Source of the DNA: DAOTYH01 sp034435015
GTDB lineage: Bacteria > Chloroflexota > Anaerolineae > Aggregatilineales > UBA3940
Assembly (NCBI GenBank): GCA_034435015.1
Contig: DAOTYH010000069.1
Span: 1-64,000 of the forward strand
Length of the DNA: 64,000 nucleotides
Reading direction: 5' to 3'
Under the pieces are notes generated by a model. That model worked only from the letters and a program-made list of their open reading frames with translations, was not told the DNA's origin and did not search any database. The translations under genes and the position numbers were made by a program. Shown here one piece after another: positions 8,779-18,172 of this stretch (position 1 is the first letter of the stretch; each line of letters starts with the position of its first letter).

Positions 8779-9727
8779 CGGTGTACAACTCCTCCGGTGC
8801 AGGCAGGGGGCTGTCCTTGGCAAAGGCGACTGCCTCAGCAATCTCCTCATCGGCGGCTCGGTCGAGGGCCTCCAAGTCTTCTTTGGTTGCCAGCCCTTCG
8901 CTGAGCAGATAAGCCGCCCAGCGGTCAATCGGGTCTTCGGCCTTCTTGGCCTCGACTTCGTGGGCGGGACGGTAACGCTCCGGGTCACCCATGGAGTGGC
9001 CGCGGTAGCGGTAGGTGATCACTTCCATCAGGAATGAGCCTTTGCCGGAACGGACATACTCGGCGGCCTCCTGAATCATCTCGTAGGTGGCCAGCAGGTC
9101 CATGCCGTCCACCTGCATACAGCACGGCATTCCGTAGGCTTCGGCCTTTTTGGCAATGTCAGCTACTGCCGACGCGCGTGTGACCGCCGTCCCCATGCCG
9201 TACTGGTTGTTCTCAATCAGCCACACGACGGGCAGTTTCCAGACGGCGGCTAAGTTGAGGGCCTCATGGAAGTAACCAATGTTGGTCGCGCCGTCGCCCA
9301 TCATGGCCAGCGTGATACGGTCGGAGCCGGTGTACTGATCGGCCAGCGCCAGGCCAGCCGCCAGCGGCAGATGCCCGCCGACGATAGCCCACCCGCCCCA
9401 GAAACGCTTCTCCTTGCTGGCCAGATGCATCGAGCCGCCCTTACCCTTGCTGACGCCGGTCGCCTTGCCAAGCATCTCAGCCATGACGGCTTTCGTGCCC
9501 AGCCCGCGCACCAGCGCCACACCATGATCGCGGTAGGCAGTGATGATGTTGTCATCCGGGCGGAGAGCATATTGTGCCGCTACGGCGATGGCCTCCTGCC
9601 CGATGTACAGGTGCAGAAAGCCGCCAATGTCGCCTGCCGCGTACAGCTCGGCGCACTTCTCCTCGAAGCGCCGGATGACCATCATCATACGGTAGGCCTC
9701 CAGCTTTTGTTCTTTGGTCAATGCCAT
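8765..9727 (-). CDS. pdhA: 2-oxoacid dehydrogenase E1 component, alpha subunit
   Basis: First gene of the dehydrogenase operon, 320 residues. It carries the thiamine-diphosphate motif starting GDGATN (144-149) and ending ENN (172-174), plus the conserved YRDHG and SMHL segments. The ATG at 9727 has a GGAGAG ribosome site 6 bases upstream. No E3 (dihydrolipoamide dehydrogenase) is in the window, so the complex must borrow one encoded elsewhere. The C-terminus is compact and typical of bacterial PDH/acetoin-type alpha subunits. Confidence 0.95.
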   Translation of the reverse strand: MALTKEQKLEAYRMMMVIRRFEEKCAELYAAGDIGGFLHLYIGQEAIAVAAQYALRPDDNIITAYRDHGVALVRGLGTKAVMAEMLGKATGVSKGKGGSMHLASKEKRFWGGWAIVGGHLPLAAGLALADQYTGSDRITLAMMGDGATNIGYFHEALNLAAVWKLPVVWLIENNQYGMGTAVTRASAVADIAKKAEAYGMPCCMQVDGMDLLATYEMIQEAAEYVRSGKGSFLMEVITYRYRGHSMGDPERYRPAHEVEAKKAEDPIDRWAAYLLSEGLATKEDLEALDRAADEEIAEAVAFAKDSPLPAPEELYTDVTV

Positions 9728-9833
9728 ACAGGTCTCTCCAGTACAGGGAAGTCAGATGTAAAAAGTTGTAATCCCTATAAATTGTATCGAATCAGCGGCC
9801 ATCAGCGCACATTGGTGAACCGTATGGGAGGGT

Positions 9834-12800
9834 CTATTCTGCGATTGGCAGCCAGACCGTGAAGGTGGCTCCCTTGCCCGGCTCGCCCGTGCTGGCGGCC
9901 TCGATGAAGCCGTGATGCCGCTCGACGATCTCTTTGGCCGTTGCCAGGCCTAGTCCGGTGCCCGGCACACCGGACGCGCGTCCAGCCCTCCCGCGGAAGA
10001 AGCGTTCGAACAGATGCGGCATCTCGTCAGGCTGAATGCCGTTGCCGGTATCGCTGATGCTGAAGGTGACCCACCTCTTCCCCTCACGCCTGCGGGTTCG
10101 TGTGCGCAGTGTCACCCTGCCGCCGGAGGGCGTGTAATGCAGTGCGTTGGCCATCAGGATGTCCAACGTATGCCCCAACAGCATGGCATCACCCATCGCG
10201 GCTGGCAGATCGGGCTGTTCCTTGAAAGTGATCCGCAAGCCGCGCTGTTCGGCCAGCATAGTTCGGTCGGTCACATACACGCTGATCAGGGCATTCAGGT
10301 TCAAAGGGGCAGGGTTGATGGTGATCTGTTCCTGATCCATGCGCGAGAGGAACAACAGGTCTTCGACGATAAACTCCAAGCGGTCGGTCTCGCGGTTCAG
10401 CCGGTCGAGGTAGGCCATGGCCTTATCGGGGCGTGCGGTCAGCAGGTGATGGTAGAGCTTGAGGCTGGCAATCGGGGTGCGCAGTTCATGGGAGATGTTG
10501 GCCACGAACTCGTCCTTGACGGCGGAAAGCTTGACCAAGCGATCATGGGCGGCCTGCAACTCAGCCGTGCGTTCCCTGACCCGCTGTTCCAGCTCGGCGT
10601 GAGCCTGAGATTTGGCGATGGCCAGCGCGATCAGCTCAGCCGCCTGTGCGGCCCACGAGACCTCATCCTCTGTAAAGTGATGAGGGCTGTTAAAGGCCAA
10701 CAGCATCCCGCCCAGGTTGCGCCCGTCGGCTTGGAGGGGCAATGCTACAACCGACCGGGCAGGGAAACGCTCGGCGATGTGGCGGCTCAGGTGGGGGCTG
10801 TTGAACACATCCTCAACGACCAGCGGGCGGCCTGTCCGTAGCACATACTCGGTTAACGTTTTCTCGTTGGGCTGAGGAGGGAACAGGCGGCGGTATTCCT
10901 CGCCCAGAGGGCCGGAGGCCGCCATGGGGACAACCCAGCGATTCTCGGAGTCCCAAAACGTGATGTAGCACCCGTCCCCCCCAATGATGCTGGCGGCGGT
11001 GTCAGCCAACTTCTGGAGCAGTTCTTCCAGATCGAGGGTGGCCGTCCCAATGCGCGTGATGGCGTTCAAGGTGGCCAGCCGCTGGTTTTGAATCTGGCTC
11101 TCGCGGTAGAGCCGGGCATTGCGGATAGCGATGGCGGCCTGATCGGCCAGCGCGGCCAGACGCTCAGCGTGTTCGGGGGTGTAGAAGTCGGGCACAAACT
11201 TAGCTACCGTGATGAAGCCTGCTGTCTCATCCCCTATGCGGATGGGTGCGCCCAAGTGAGCACGCATCTGCTCTGTCTCCGGCCCTGGAATCCAGTACGG
11301 GTCGGCCCGCACATCGGGGATAATGAAGGGCTGTCCGGTTTGGGACATCTCGCGCAGGTTGCGTGTCTCGGCCACAGTCAGATAGCGTTTCAGCATGGCC
11401 TCACCTTCATCTGCCGAGTACCCGCGATAGCGTACCACGCGGGCATCCCCCTCCTCAACCAGCAGGATGTGTGCGACATCATACGGCACGACCCGTTCGA
11501 TGTTGTCCAGAATGCGCTCCAGCACCTCTTCGAGGTCGAGCGTGCCGGTCAGTGCGGCGGCGGTGTCACGCAGGGCCTCAGCCAGGGCACGCTGTTCGCG
11601 CTCGGCTTCTTCAGCCTGCCGGCGGGCGACATTCTCGTTCTGGGACTGTTCATACAAGAGGGCGTTACGGGCGGCCACCGCCGCCTGTGCCGCCAGTGCC
11701 TCGCAGAGGCGCAGATTATCCTGGCTGTAGGCCCCGCTCTGGTAGCTGAATACCTGAAGGACGCCTGCCGCCTGTCCCTCCAGCTCGAGAGGCACGATCA
11801 GCGCTGAACGGGTGACCTGTGCATCCTCAGGGGGGTCTCCCTCCACAACCCCCTTCTCGCTGACGGTATACTTGTTCAGGGAAGTTTTAACGTATTCCTG
11901 ATAGTTATCCAGCCTCAGCGGCTCACCTGATCGGATCACCCTGCTCTGCGTGCCGTGTCCTTCCGGCTCAAGGGGGAGGGGCGGAAACTCGTTGACATCC
12001 AGCCGCTGACCTTCGTGCCGGGCATACACACACCGGATCAACTGGTCTTCGGGGTTATAAGAGGAGACATACAGCCCGTCACAGGGCATGATCTGGCTGA
12101 CGGCGCTGAACAGCGCATCGTAGACCGACTCCAGCCTGAGGGAGCGGTTCAGCTCTTGACCAAGCTGGTAGAGGAGGGTGATCTCGGTATTGCGCCGGCG
12201 GAGCGCCTCTTCGGCCTGCTTGCGGTCGGAGATGTCCAACAACATGCCTTGAATGTAGGCAGGTGTGCCGCTCTCGTCTGCCAGAACAACGGCTTCGTCG
12301 CGCAGCCAGATCAGGCGGCCATCCCGCGTGATCACACGGTACTCTTGCAAGAAGGGCTGTCTCGTGTTGCGGGTGCGGTTATAGGCGGCCAGCACCTGCT
12401 CGCGGTCATCGCGGTGGATCAGGCGGTACCACAGATCGGGCGAGGCGACATACTCCTCGGCGGTGAAGCCGGTTATCTTTTCAATCTGGGGGCTGATGTA
12501 CAGCGTGCTGAAGGTTTCGTTGAGGCCGGCAAGGTAGAAGGCGCCGGGCATTTGCTCGACCAGCCTGCGGTAGCGTATCTCAGCTTCGCGCAGGGCTTGT
12601 TCGGCCTGCTTGCGTTCGGTGATGTCCAGCGCCGTGAAAACCAACCCCTTCTCCATGTGCCCCGCTTCGAGGGTGGCAGAGGTCAGGGAGATGTCAATCA
12701 GCGAGCCGTCTTTGCGTCTGAAGCGTGTCTCGACTGTGCCGACGTCATGTGCCTCGATCTGGGGGTGTTTGATCCGCTCCACCCGCTCGTACTCCTCGTC

Positions 12801-13265
12801 GCTGTCGTACAGGATACGGGCGCTCTGCCCCTCCAGCTCTTCGGCGGTGTAGCCAAGCATCCGTGTAAGGTGCTCGTTTGTCCAGCCCAGCACGCGTCCT
12901 GCTTTGACCAGCCCAATGCCGATAGGAGCGGCAAGGAAGATGCCGCGCAGGGTGGCTTCCCGTTCGTGCAGGGCTTCCAGTGCGGCGCGGTGAGTTTCAT
13001 TCTCCTGCTCTATAGCTTTGAGGGTGCGTTGGACCAGCGCGTAGATCAGCACGGCTGTGCCGGCGACGAAGACAGCCCACCTGTACTCATGGATGTATCT
13101 GAGGAGGGCTGGGTTATTGGCCGTCAGCGCCCGGCCCCCATATTCCGTCAACGTGAACCATAGCCCGCCCGCGACGGCATACACTACCGCCGCCCACAAC
13201 GGAATCGCGCGGCGCGGTTTGGGGTTTGGATTGGGTACGGGGAGAGATTCCTTTTCTTCTCTCAT
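9834..13265 (-). CDS. Membrane-anchored PAS-PAS-GAF-GAF-GAF histidine kinase
   Basis: Kinase of 1143 residues. Two N-terminal hydrophobic segments (about 19-43 and 61-82) separated by only a short loop give a membrane anchor without a real extracytoplasmic sensor. Then two PAS domains (about 98-215 and 225-345), three GAF domains (about 365-535, 575-730, 745-900), HisKA with the H-box ISHELRTP, and HATPase. The second GAF shares the RVVPYDVAHILLVE motif with the kinases at 1461 and 4037. The ATG at 13265 follows a GGGGG-rich site. The PlsC-like gene lies 76 bases upstream on the same strand and may be co-transcribed. No partner regulator is adjacent. Confidence 0.93.
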   Translation of the reverse strand: MREEKESLPVPNPNPKPRRAIPLWAAVVYAVAGGLWFTLTEYGGRALTANNPALLRYIHEYRWAVFVAGTAVLIYALVQRTLKAIEQENETHRAALEALHEREATLRGIFLAAPIGIGLVKAGRVLGWTNEHLTRMLGYTAEELEGQSARILYDSDEEYERVERIKHPQIEAHDVGTVETRFRRKDGSLIDISLTSATLEAGHMEKGLVFTALDITERKQAEQALREAEIRYRRLVEQMPGAFYLAGLNETFSTLYISPQIEKITGFTAEEYVASPDLWYRLIHRDDREQVLAAYNRTRNTRQPFLQEYRVITRDGRLIWLRDEAVVLADESGTPAYIQGMLLDISDRKQAEEALRRRNTEITLLYQLGQELNRSLRLESVYDALFSAVSQIMPCDGLYVSSYNPEDQLIRCVYARHEGQRLDVNEFPPLPLEPEGHGTQSRVIRSGEPLRLDNYQEYVKTSLNKYTVSEKGVVEGDPPEDAQVTRSALIVPLELEGQAAGVLQVFSYQSGAYSQDNLRLCEALAAQAAVAARNALLYEQSQNENVARRQAEEAEREQRALAEALRDTAAALTGTLDLEEVLERILDNIERVVPYDVAHILLVEEGDARVVRYRGYSADEGEAMLKRYLTVAETRNLREMSQTGQPFIIPDVRADPYWIPGPETEQMRAHLGAPIRIGDETAGFITVAKFVPDFYTPEHAERLAALADQAAIAIRNARLYRESQIQNQRLATLNAITRIGTATLDLEELLQKLADTAASIIGGDGCYITFWDSENRWVVPMAASGPLGEEYRRLFPPQPNEKTLTEYVLRTGRPLVVEDVFNSPHLSRHIAERFPARSVVALPLQADGRNLGGMLLAFNSPHHFTEDEVSWAAQAAELIALAIAKSQAHAELEQRVRERTAELQAAHDRLVKLSAVKDEFVANISHELRTPIASLKLYHHLLTARPDKAMAYLDRLNRETDRLEFIVEDLLFLSRMDQEQITINPAPLNLNALISVYVTDRTMLAEQRGLRITFKEQPDLPAAMGDAMLLGHTLDILMANALHYTPSGGRVTLRTRTRRREGKRWVTFSISDTGNGIQPDEMPHLFERFFRGRAGRASGVPGTGLGLATAKEIVERHHGFIEAASTGEPGKGATFTVWLPIAE

Positions 13266-13341
13266 GCTGAGCGCCCCCTGTCTTTGGCTCTGTGCCTCCG
13301 GCCCTTGGGCAATGAGCCTGCTTATGCCGGGCGGCTCTTCC

Positions 13342-14046
13342 CTAAGATGAACTTCTCAGTTGGGCCAGCTTCTGCGTGAGGAGGGGGTGATCGCAGTAGA
13401 TGCCCCGGTACTCCTCCGGCAGCATGCTGGCCAGTGTCACCATGATCTCGTCGGTGTACTGATCAAGCTGTGCTGTCCGGGCATGTCCGGGCGGCAGGCG
13501 GAACGGCTTGCCATATCGGACGTACACGTCGGCCCGTCTGAATCGTTTCAGGGCGGCCCCTATCTTGTCTGTGCCCCAGATCGCTACTGGCACAAGGGGG
13601 ACATCAGCCCGCGTAGCCAAATAGGCGGCACCGGTCTTGCCCTGAATCAGACCGCCGGTGCGGCTGCGTGTCCCTTCGATGGCCATGCCCAGACAATGCC
13701 CGTCCTCCAGAATGGCTAGTGCCTGCCGCAGAGCCTTACGGTCAACCTCCCCGCGCCGAATGAAGACCGCCCCTGCGACCCGCAACAGGGGGCCGAAGAG
13801 CAGGTGATGCTCGTACTTCTCCCCGGCCAGCACATGAATCACGCGCGGCGTGGCGGCAAAGTTGATCGGCGAATCCATGTAGCTGAGATGGTTGGAGACA
13901 AGAATGCAGGCTCCGCTGGCCGGCACATGCTCGACGCCCTCGATATGCAGTCGTGTCAGGAGGCGGGCTAGAAAACGGATGATGACCCGCAGGAGTTTGT
14001 ACAGCCCCTCAGGCAAGGGAGGGTAACGGCGTGGACGACGGGCCAC
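13342..14046 (-). CDS. Lysophospholipid acyltransferase, PlsC/AGPAT family
   Basis: 1-acylglycerol-3-phosphate acyltransferase-like enzyme of about 234 residues. The catalytic NHxxxxD motif (NHLSYMD) and the glycerophosphate-binding EGTRS motif are present, with a hydrophobic N-terminal region. It would attach the second acyl chain in phospholipid synthesis at the membrane. The frame is open to a GTG at 14118, but that stretch contains a TATACT promoter-like hexamer; the GTG at 14046, 5 bases after AGGAAGG, is a better start. This start choice is uncertain. Confidence 0.85.
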   Translation of the reverse strand: MARRPRRYPPLPEGLYKLLRVIIRFLARLLTRLHIEGVEHVPASGACILVSNHLSYMDSPINFAATPRVIHVLAGEKYEHHLLFGPLLRVAGAVFIRRGEVDRKALRQALAILEDGHCLGMAIEGTRSRTGGLIQGKTGAAYLATRADVPLVPVAIWGTDKIGAALKRFRRADVYVRYGKPFRLPPGHARTAQLDQYTDEIMVTLASMLPEEYRGIYCDHPLLTQKLAQLRSSS

Positions 14047-14260
14047 TTGCACCTTCCTAGTTGATGTCTGCTCCCGCGCAGATACGTGATTGATTACAGT
14101 ATAGCACAAGCTCAGCACAGGTTAAGTGTTCGAGGCGGGTTGCGCCGTGGGTTCTCTAATGCAGAACCTACATTCCGCTTATATATATCTGATATGGGCC
14201 GCCTAAGATAGTCAGGAAATCTAAACGGGATGAGAGAGAAAGATAGGAGAATCTATTGGT

Positions 14261-16870
14261 ATGGACCTCAATCGTTTTACCCAGAAGGCCCAGCAGGCAG
14301 TCTTCAGTGCACAGGATTTGGCGCGTGATTACCATCACAACGAGATTGTGCCGGAACACCTGCTGTTGGCCCTTTTACAACAGAGTGACGGCGTCGTCCC
14401 TGAGGTTGTCATGCAGATCGGGGCACAGCCGTCTGCGTTGATCGCTGAACTGGGACGCCTATTGAATGCACGACCGAAGGTACATGGGTCTAATGTTCAG
14501 ATCGGCCTCAGCCGCCCGGCGGCAGATGCCCTGGTCAACGCCGAGCTGGAAGCTAAGCGGATGCGTGATGAGTATGTCTCGACCGAGCATATCCTGCTGG
14601 CTCTGACCAATGACCGCTCGTCAGCGGGCGAACTGCTGGGGCGCTATGCCGTGACGCACGATGCCGTGCTCCATGCCCTGCGTGTGGTACGCGGCTCACA
14701 GCGCGTGACCTCCCAGAATCCGGAGACAGTCTATCAGCCGCTGGAAAAATACGGACGCGACCTGACAGCATTAGCGCGGCAGGGCAAGCTTGATCCGGTC
14801 ATCGGGCGCGATGAGGAAATCCGGCGTGTGGTGCAGGTCCTCAGCCGCCGCACTAAGAACAACCCGGTGCTGATCGGTGAGGCAGGCGTCGGCAAGACAG
14901 CTATCGTTGAGGGGCTGGCGCAGCGCATCGTACACGGCGACGTGCCTGAGGGCCTGAAAAACAAACGCATCGTGGCGCTGGATATGGGCGCACTGGTAGC
15001 CGGAACGAAATACCGGGGTGAGTTTGAAGAGCGTCTCAAGGCGGTGCTGAAGGAAGTCAGTGAGTCGGGGGACATCATCCTGTTCATTGATGAACTGCAT
15101 ACTGTCGTAGGAGCCGGCGCCGCTGAAGGCGCAATGGATGCCGGCAACATGCTGAAACCCATGCTGGCACGCGGCGAACTGCATGCCATCGGCGCAACGA
15201 CGCTGGACGAGTACCGCCAGCACATTGAGTCCGATGCGGCCCTGGAACGGCGTTTCCAGCCGGTGTTTGTGGATGAGCCAAGCGTTGAGGAAACCATCAG
15301 CATACTGCGCGGCCTCAAGGAGCGCTATGAGGTGCATCATGGCGTGCGCATTCAGGATGCGGCCGTCATTGCGGCGGCCACGCTGTCGGCCCGTTACATC
15401 ACCGACCGTCAATTGCCGGATAAGGCCATTGACCTGATTGACGAGGCGGCGGCACGCCTGCGGATGGAGATTGACAGCAAGCCCGCTGAGATTGATGCAG
15501 TGGACCGTGCCATCATGCAGTTGGAGATCGAGCGTGAGGCCCTCAAGAAGGAGAAGGACAAGGCCAGTCAGGAGCGCCTGAAGAGCATCGAGCGGGAGAT
15601 CGGTGAACTGCGCGAACGGGCTGATGCCCTTCGGGCACGCTGGCAACGCGAGAAGGAGGCTATTGTCAGCCTGCGTGAGATCAAACAGCAGATCGAGGAT
15701 ACGCGCATTGAGATCGAGCGGGCTGAACGTCAGGCGGACCTCGAAAGGGCGGCTCGGCTCCGCTATGGCACTCTGCGCGAGCTTGAGAGACAGCTTGCCG
15801 AGCGCGAGGCCTATCTGGAAGAGTTGCAGGCTGAAGGGGCGATCCTCAAGGAAGAGGTTGATGCCGACGAAATTGCCAATGTGGTCAGCAGTTGGACGGG
15901 CATCCCCGTCAGCCGCCTGCTGGAAGGCGAGATGGAGAAACTGCGCCATATGGAGGAGCGTCTGCACACGCGGATTGTGGGGCAGGACGAGGCAGTGCGG
16001 GCTATCTCAAACGCAGTACGCCGCGCCCGTACCGGCCTGCAAGACCCAAACCGTCCGGTGGGGTCGTTCCTGTTCCTTGGGCCGACCGGTGTCGGCAAGA
16101 CGGAGTTGGCCCGCGCCTTGGCCGAGTTCCTCTTCGATGATGAGGATGCCATGGTGCGTATTGACATGAGTGAGTATCAGGAGCGGCATACCGTCAGCCG
16201 TCTGATTGGTGCGCCGCCCGGCTACGTGGGTTACGACGAAGGGGGCCAGTTGACTGAGGCCGTGCGGCGGCGGCCGTACTCAGTAGTGCTGTTTGATGAG
16301 ATCGAGAAGGCACATGTTGAGGTGTTCAACACCCTGCTTCAGGTGCTGGACGAGGGGCGTTTAACAGACGGGCATGGGCGCACGGTGGACTTCAGGAACA
16401 CTGTGATCATCATGACCAGCAACATCGGCAGTCACATCATCAAGGAGCATGGTGCGGAGGTCGCCCGTGAGATGGTCATGCAGGAGCTGGATCGTTACTT
16501 CCGGCCTGAGTTTCTCAATCGGCTGGATGAGATCATCCTCTTCCACAACCTGACAAAGGAAGACATCAAGCAGATCGTCGAAATCCAGCTCCGGCGTCTG
16601 GAGGAGATCATGGCCGACCGCCGGTTGAGCATCGAGCTGACTGATGCCGCCCGTGAGTATCTGGCAGAGATCGGTTATGATCCGGTCTATGGGGCGCGTC
16701 CACTCAAGCGGGCTATTCAGCGCGAGCTGGTTGACAGGCTGGCGCTGGCCCTGCTGGACGGCGAGATCGCAGAGGGCGACCGCGTCAGGGTAGATGTCAA
16801 TGAGGATGCCAGCGGGCTGATCTTCTTCCCTGTTGAGCGGGCTATGCCTTACAGCGTGGCAGAGGTATAA
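14261..16870 (+). CDS. clpB: ClpB-type AAA+ disaggregase
   Basis: Hsp100 chaperone of 869 residues, which with DnaK pulls apart aggregated proteins in the cytoplasm. N-terminal Clp repeats (about 1-145), first AAA+ domain with Walker A GEAGVGKT, a long coiled-coil middle domain (about 405-525, rich in E/R/K/L) that distinguishes ClpB from ClpA, and a second AAA+ domain with Walker A GPTGVGKT. Full length for the family. The ATG at 14261 follows AGGAG by 9 bases. The 214-base upstream region, shared with the divergent PlsC gene, has an AT-rich patch near 14178-14196 but no CIRCE or HAIR element that I can see, so its heat-shock control is unclear. Confidence 0.97.
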   Translation: MDLNRFTQKAQQAVFSAQDLARDYHHNEIVPEHLLLALLQQSDGVVPEVVMQIGAQPSALIAELGRLLNARPKVHGSNVQIGLSRPAADALVNAELEAKRMRDEYVSTEHILLALTNDRSSAGELLGRYAVTHDAVLHALRVVRGSQRVTSQNPETVYQPLEKYGRDLTALARQGKLDPVIGRDEEIRRVVQVLSRRTKNNPVLIGEAGVGKTAIVEGLAQRIVHGDVPEGLKNKRIVALDMGALVAGTKYRGEFEERLKAVLKEVSESGDIILFIDELHTVVGAGAAEGAMDAGNMLKPMLARGELHAIGATTLDEYRQHIESDAALERRFQPVFVDEPSVEETISILRGLKERYEVHHGVRIQDAAVIAAATLSARYITDRQLPDKAIDLIDEAAARLRMEIDSKPAEIDAVDRAIMQLEIEREALKKEKDKASQERLKSIEREIGELRERADALRARWQREKEAIVSLREIKQQIEDTRIEIERAERQADLERAARLRYGTLRELERQLAEREAYLEELQAEGAILKEEVDADEIANVVSSWTGIPVSRLLEGEMEKLRHMEERLHTRIVGQDEAVRAISNAVRRARTGLQDPNRPVGSFLFLGPTGVGKTELARALAEFLFDDEDAMVRIDMSEYQERHTVSRLIGAPPGYVGYDEGGQLTEAVRRRPYSVVLFDEIEKAHVEVFNTLLQVLDEGRLTDGHGRTVDFRNTVIIMTSNIGSHIIKEHGAEVAREMVMQELDRYFRPEFLNRLDEIILFHNLTKEDIKQIVEIQLRRLEEIMADRRLSIELTDAAREYLAEIGYDPVYGARPLKRAIQRELVDRLALALLDGEIAEGDRVRVDVNEDASGLIFFPVERAMPYSVAEV

Positions 16871-16887
16871 CCATCGCGCGGGCTGGG

Positions 16888-16917
16888 CGGGGGCGCATGA
16901 AAAGGCGCCCCCGTTTT
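16888..16917 (+). terminator. Rho-independent terminator of clpB
   Basis: A 9-bp GC stem (16888-16896 with 16905-16913), 8-base loop, then TTTT, starting 18 bases after the clpB stop. Confidence 0.85.
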
Positions 16918-16954
16918 GATTCCCCCGCTATTTTCCGATTTTGCCGATTGACGT

Positions 16955-16960
16955 TACACT
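16955..16960 (+). promoter_or_regulatory. Candidate -10 box for a leaderless transcript
   Basis: TACACT ends 7 bases before the ATG at 16968, and there is no ribosome site in front of that ATG. The spacing would put the transcription start at the start codon. There is no convincing -35 box. Confidence 0.35.
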
Positions 16961-16967
16961 CCCCTGT

Positions 16968-18089
16968 ATGATCGCCGCTGTAGATGTCTCACCTGCTGTC
17001 AACGGCAAGGCCGGGCTGGGCCGTTATGCCGCCTCTCTGACTGCCGCACTGGCGCAGGAGCGCCCCGGCCAAGTACGCCTGTTTGCTAACCTGACCGCGC
17101 AGGCCCGCATCCCCCCTGAGCTTGGAAGCCTGCCCTTGCGGACAGTCCGGGCCGGTTACAAGGCTTGGCGCATGGCCGTCTGGTTGGGGCAGTTGGCCGG
17201 AGTCGGGTTTAACCGCCTGATCGGGGAGTGTGCGGTGTTCCATGCCACTGAGCATCTGCTTGTGCCGGTGCGGGGTGTGCCGACCGTCCTGACGGTACAT
17301 GACCTGATCTATCGGCTCTTTCCAGCCCATCACAAGCGCCTGAACTTCTGGTATCTCAACGCCGCTATGCCCCTCTATGTGCGCCGTGCCGATGCGGTCA
17401 TCGCGGTCAGCGAGTCCACCAAGCGCGACTTGATCCGGCTGTACGGCCTGCCGCCGGGCAAGATCACCGTGATCTACGAGGCGGCTTCGCCGGTGTTTCG
17501 TCCTCAGCCGCCGGAGCGTGTCGAGGCGGTACGCGCACGGTACGGCCTGCCGAAGCGCTATCTGCTGTCAGTGGGGACAATTGAGCCGCGCAAAAACCTC
17601 TCGCGCCTAGTCGAAGTGCTGGCCGTCCTGCGCCTCGATGCCCCTGACCTGAGGCTGGTTGTGGCCGGCGCGAGAGGATGGCTGTTTGAAGGTTTCTTTG
17701 AGGCCATCGAGCGGCATGGGCAGGAGCAGGCAGTCATCCTGCCCGGCTATATTGCCGATGATGATCTGCCGGCGCTGTATGCCGGTGCGGAGGTCGTTGT
17801 ACAGCCCTCGCTGTATGAGGGATTTGGTCTGCCGGTGCTGGAGGCAATGGCTTGCGGCGCACCGGTGGCGTGCAGTCGCTCCTCAAGCCTAGGGGAGATT
17901 GCCGGGCAGGCCGCGCTCACCTTTGACCCGCTCAACGTGGAGGAGATGACCAGCACGATCCGCCGTCTGTTGGCCGATGCCGATTTACGCGAGGCACTGC
18001 GCCAAAGGGGGCTGGCTCATGCGGCGGGGTTCTCGTGGGAGAGGGCGGCGCGTGAGACATGGGCCGTATATGATCAGCTCAGCCGTTGA
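16968..18089 (+). CDS. GT4-family glycosyltransferase (first paralogue)
   Basis: Glycosyltransferase of 373 residues with two Rossmann-like halves. Landmarks: glycine-rich N-terminal loop (GLGRYAAS), SVGTIEPRKN at the start of the C-terminal half, and YEGFGLPVLEAMACG, the nucleotide-sugar-binding motif of family GT4. It transfers a sugar to an unknown acceptor, perhaps in cell-envelope polysaccharide. The frame is open to a TTG at 16941, but the ATG at 16968 is preferred. It has a close-looking paralogue at 20730; an FHA histidine kinase lies between them. Confidence 0.9.
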   Translation: MIAAVDVSPAVNGKAGLGRYAASLTAALAQERPGQVRLFANLTAQARIPPELGSLPLRTVRAGYKAWRMAVWLGQLAGVGFNRLIGECAVFHATEHLLVPVRGVPTVLTVHDLIYRLFPAHHKRLNFWYLNAAMPLYVRRADAVIAVSESTKRDLIRLYGLPPGKITVIYEAASPVFRPQPPERVEAVRARYGLPKRYLLSVGTIEPRKNLSRLVEVLAVLRLDAPDLRLVVAGARGWLFEGFFEAIERHGQEQAVILPGYIADDDLPALYAGAEVVVQPSLYEGFGLPVLEAMACGAPVACSRSSSLGEIAGQAALTFDPLNVEEMTSTIRRLLADADLREALRQRGLAHAAGFSWERAARETWAVYDQLSR

Positions 18090-18103
18090 GTGCCGGTCTC
18101 CCC

Positions 18104-18132
18104 TTGTGCTCATTTTAGAGTGATGCTATCCT
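18104..18132 (+). promoter_or_regulatory. Candidate promoter of the FHA histidine kinase gene
   Basis: TTGTGC, a 17-base spacer and TATCCT lie about 40 bases upstream of the ATG at 18173, just after the stop of the glycosyltransferase gene. Confidence 0.45.
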
Positions 18133-18172
18133 AGAGAACAAGGGAGCTGACTGCACGAAGGACTGGGAGCAC

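Noticed and set aside
11955..13163. 402-codon plus-strand frame inside the kinase at 9834
   Set aside because: Antisense shadow of PAS and GAF domains.
14119..14260. CIRCE or HAIR heat-shock operator ahead of clpB
   Set aside because: Neither the TTAGCACTC-type nor the CTTGAGT-type inverted repeat is present.
14771..15967. 398-codon minus-strand frame inside clpB
   Set aside because: Shadow of a conserved gene; no domain and no ribosome site.
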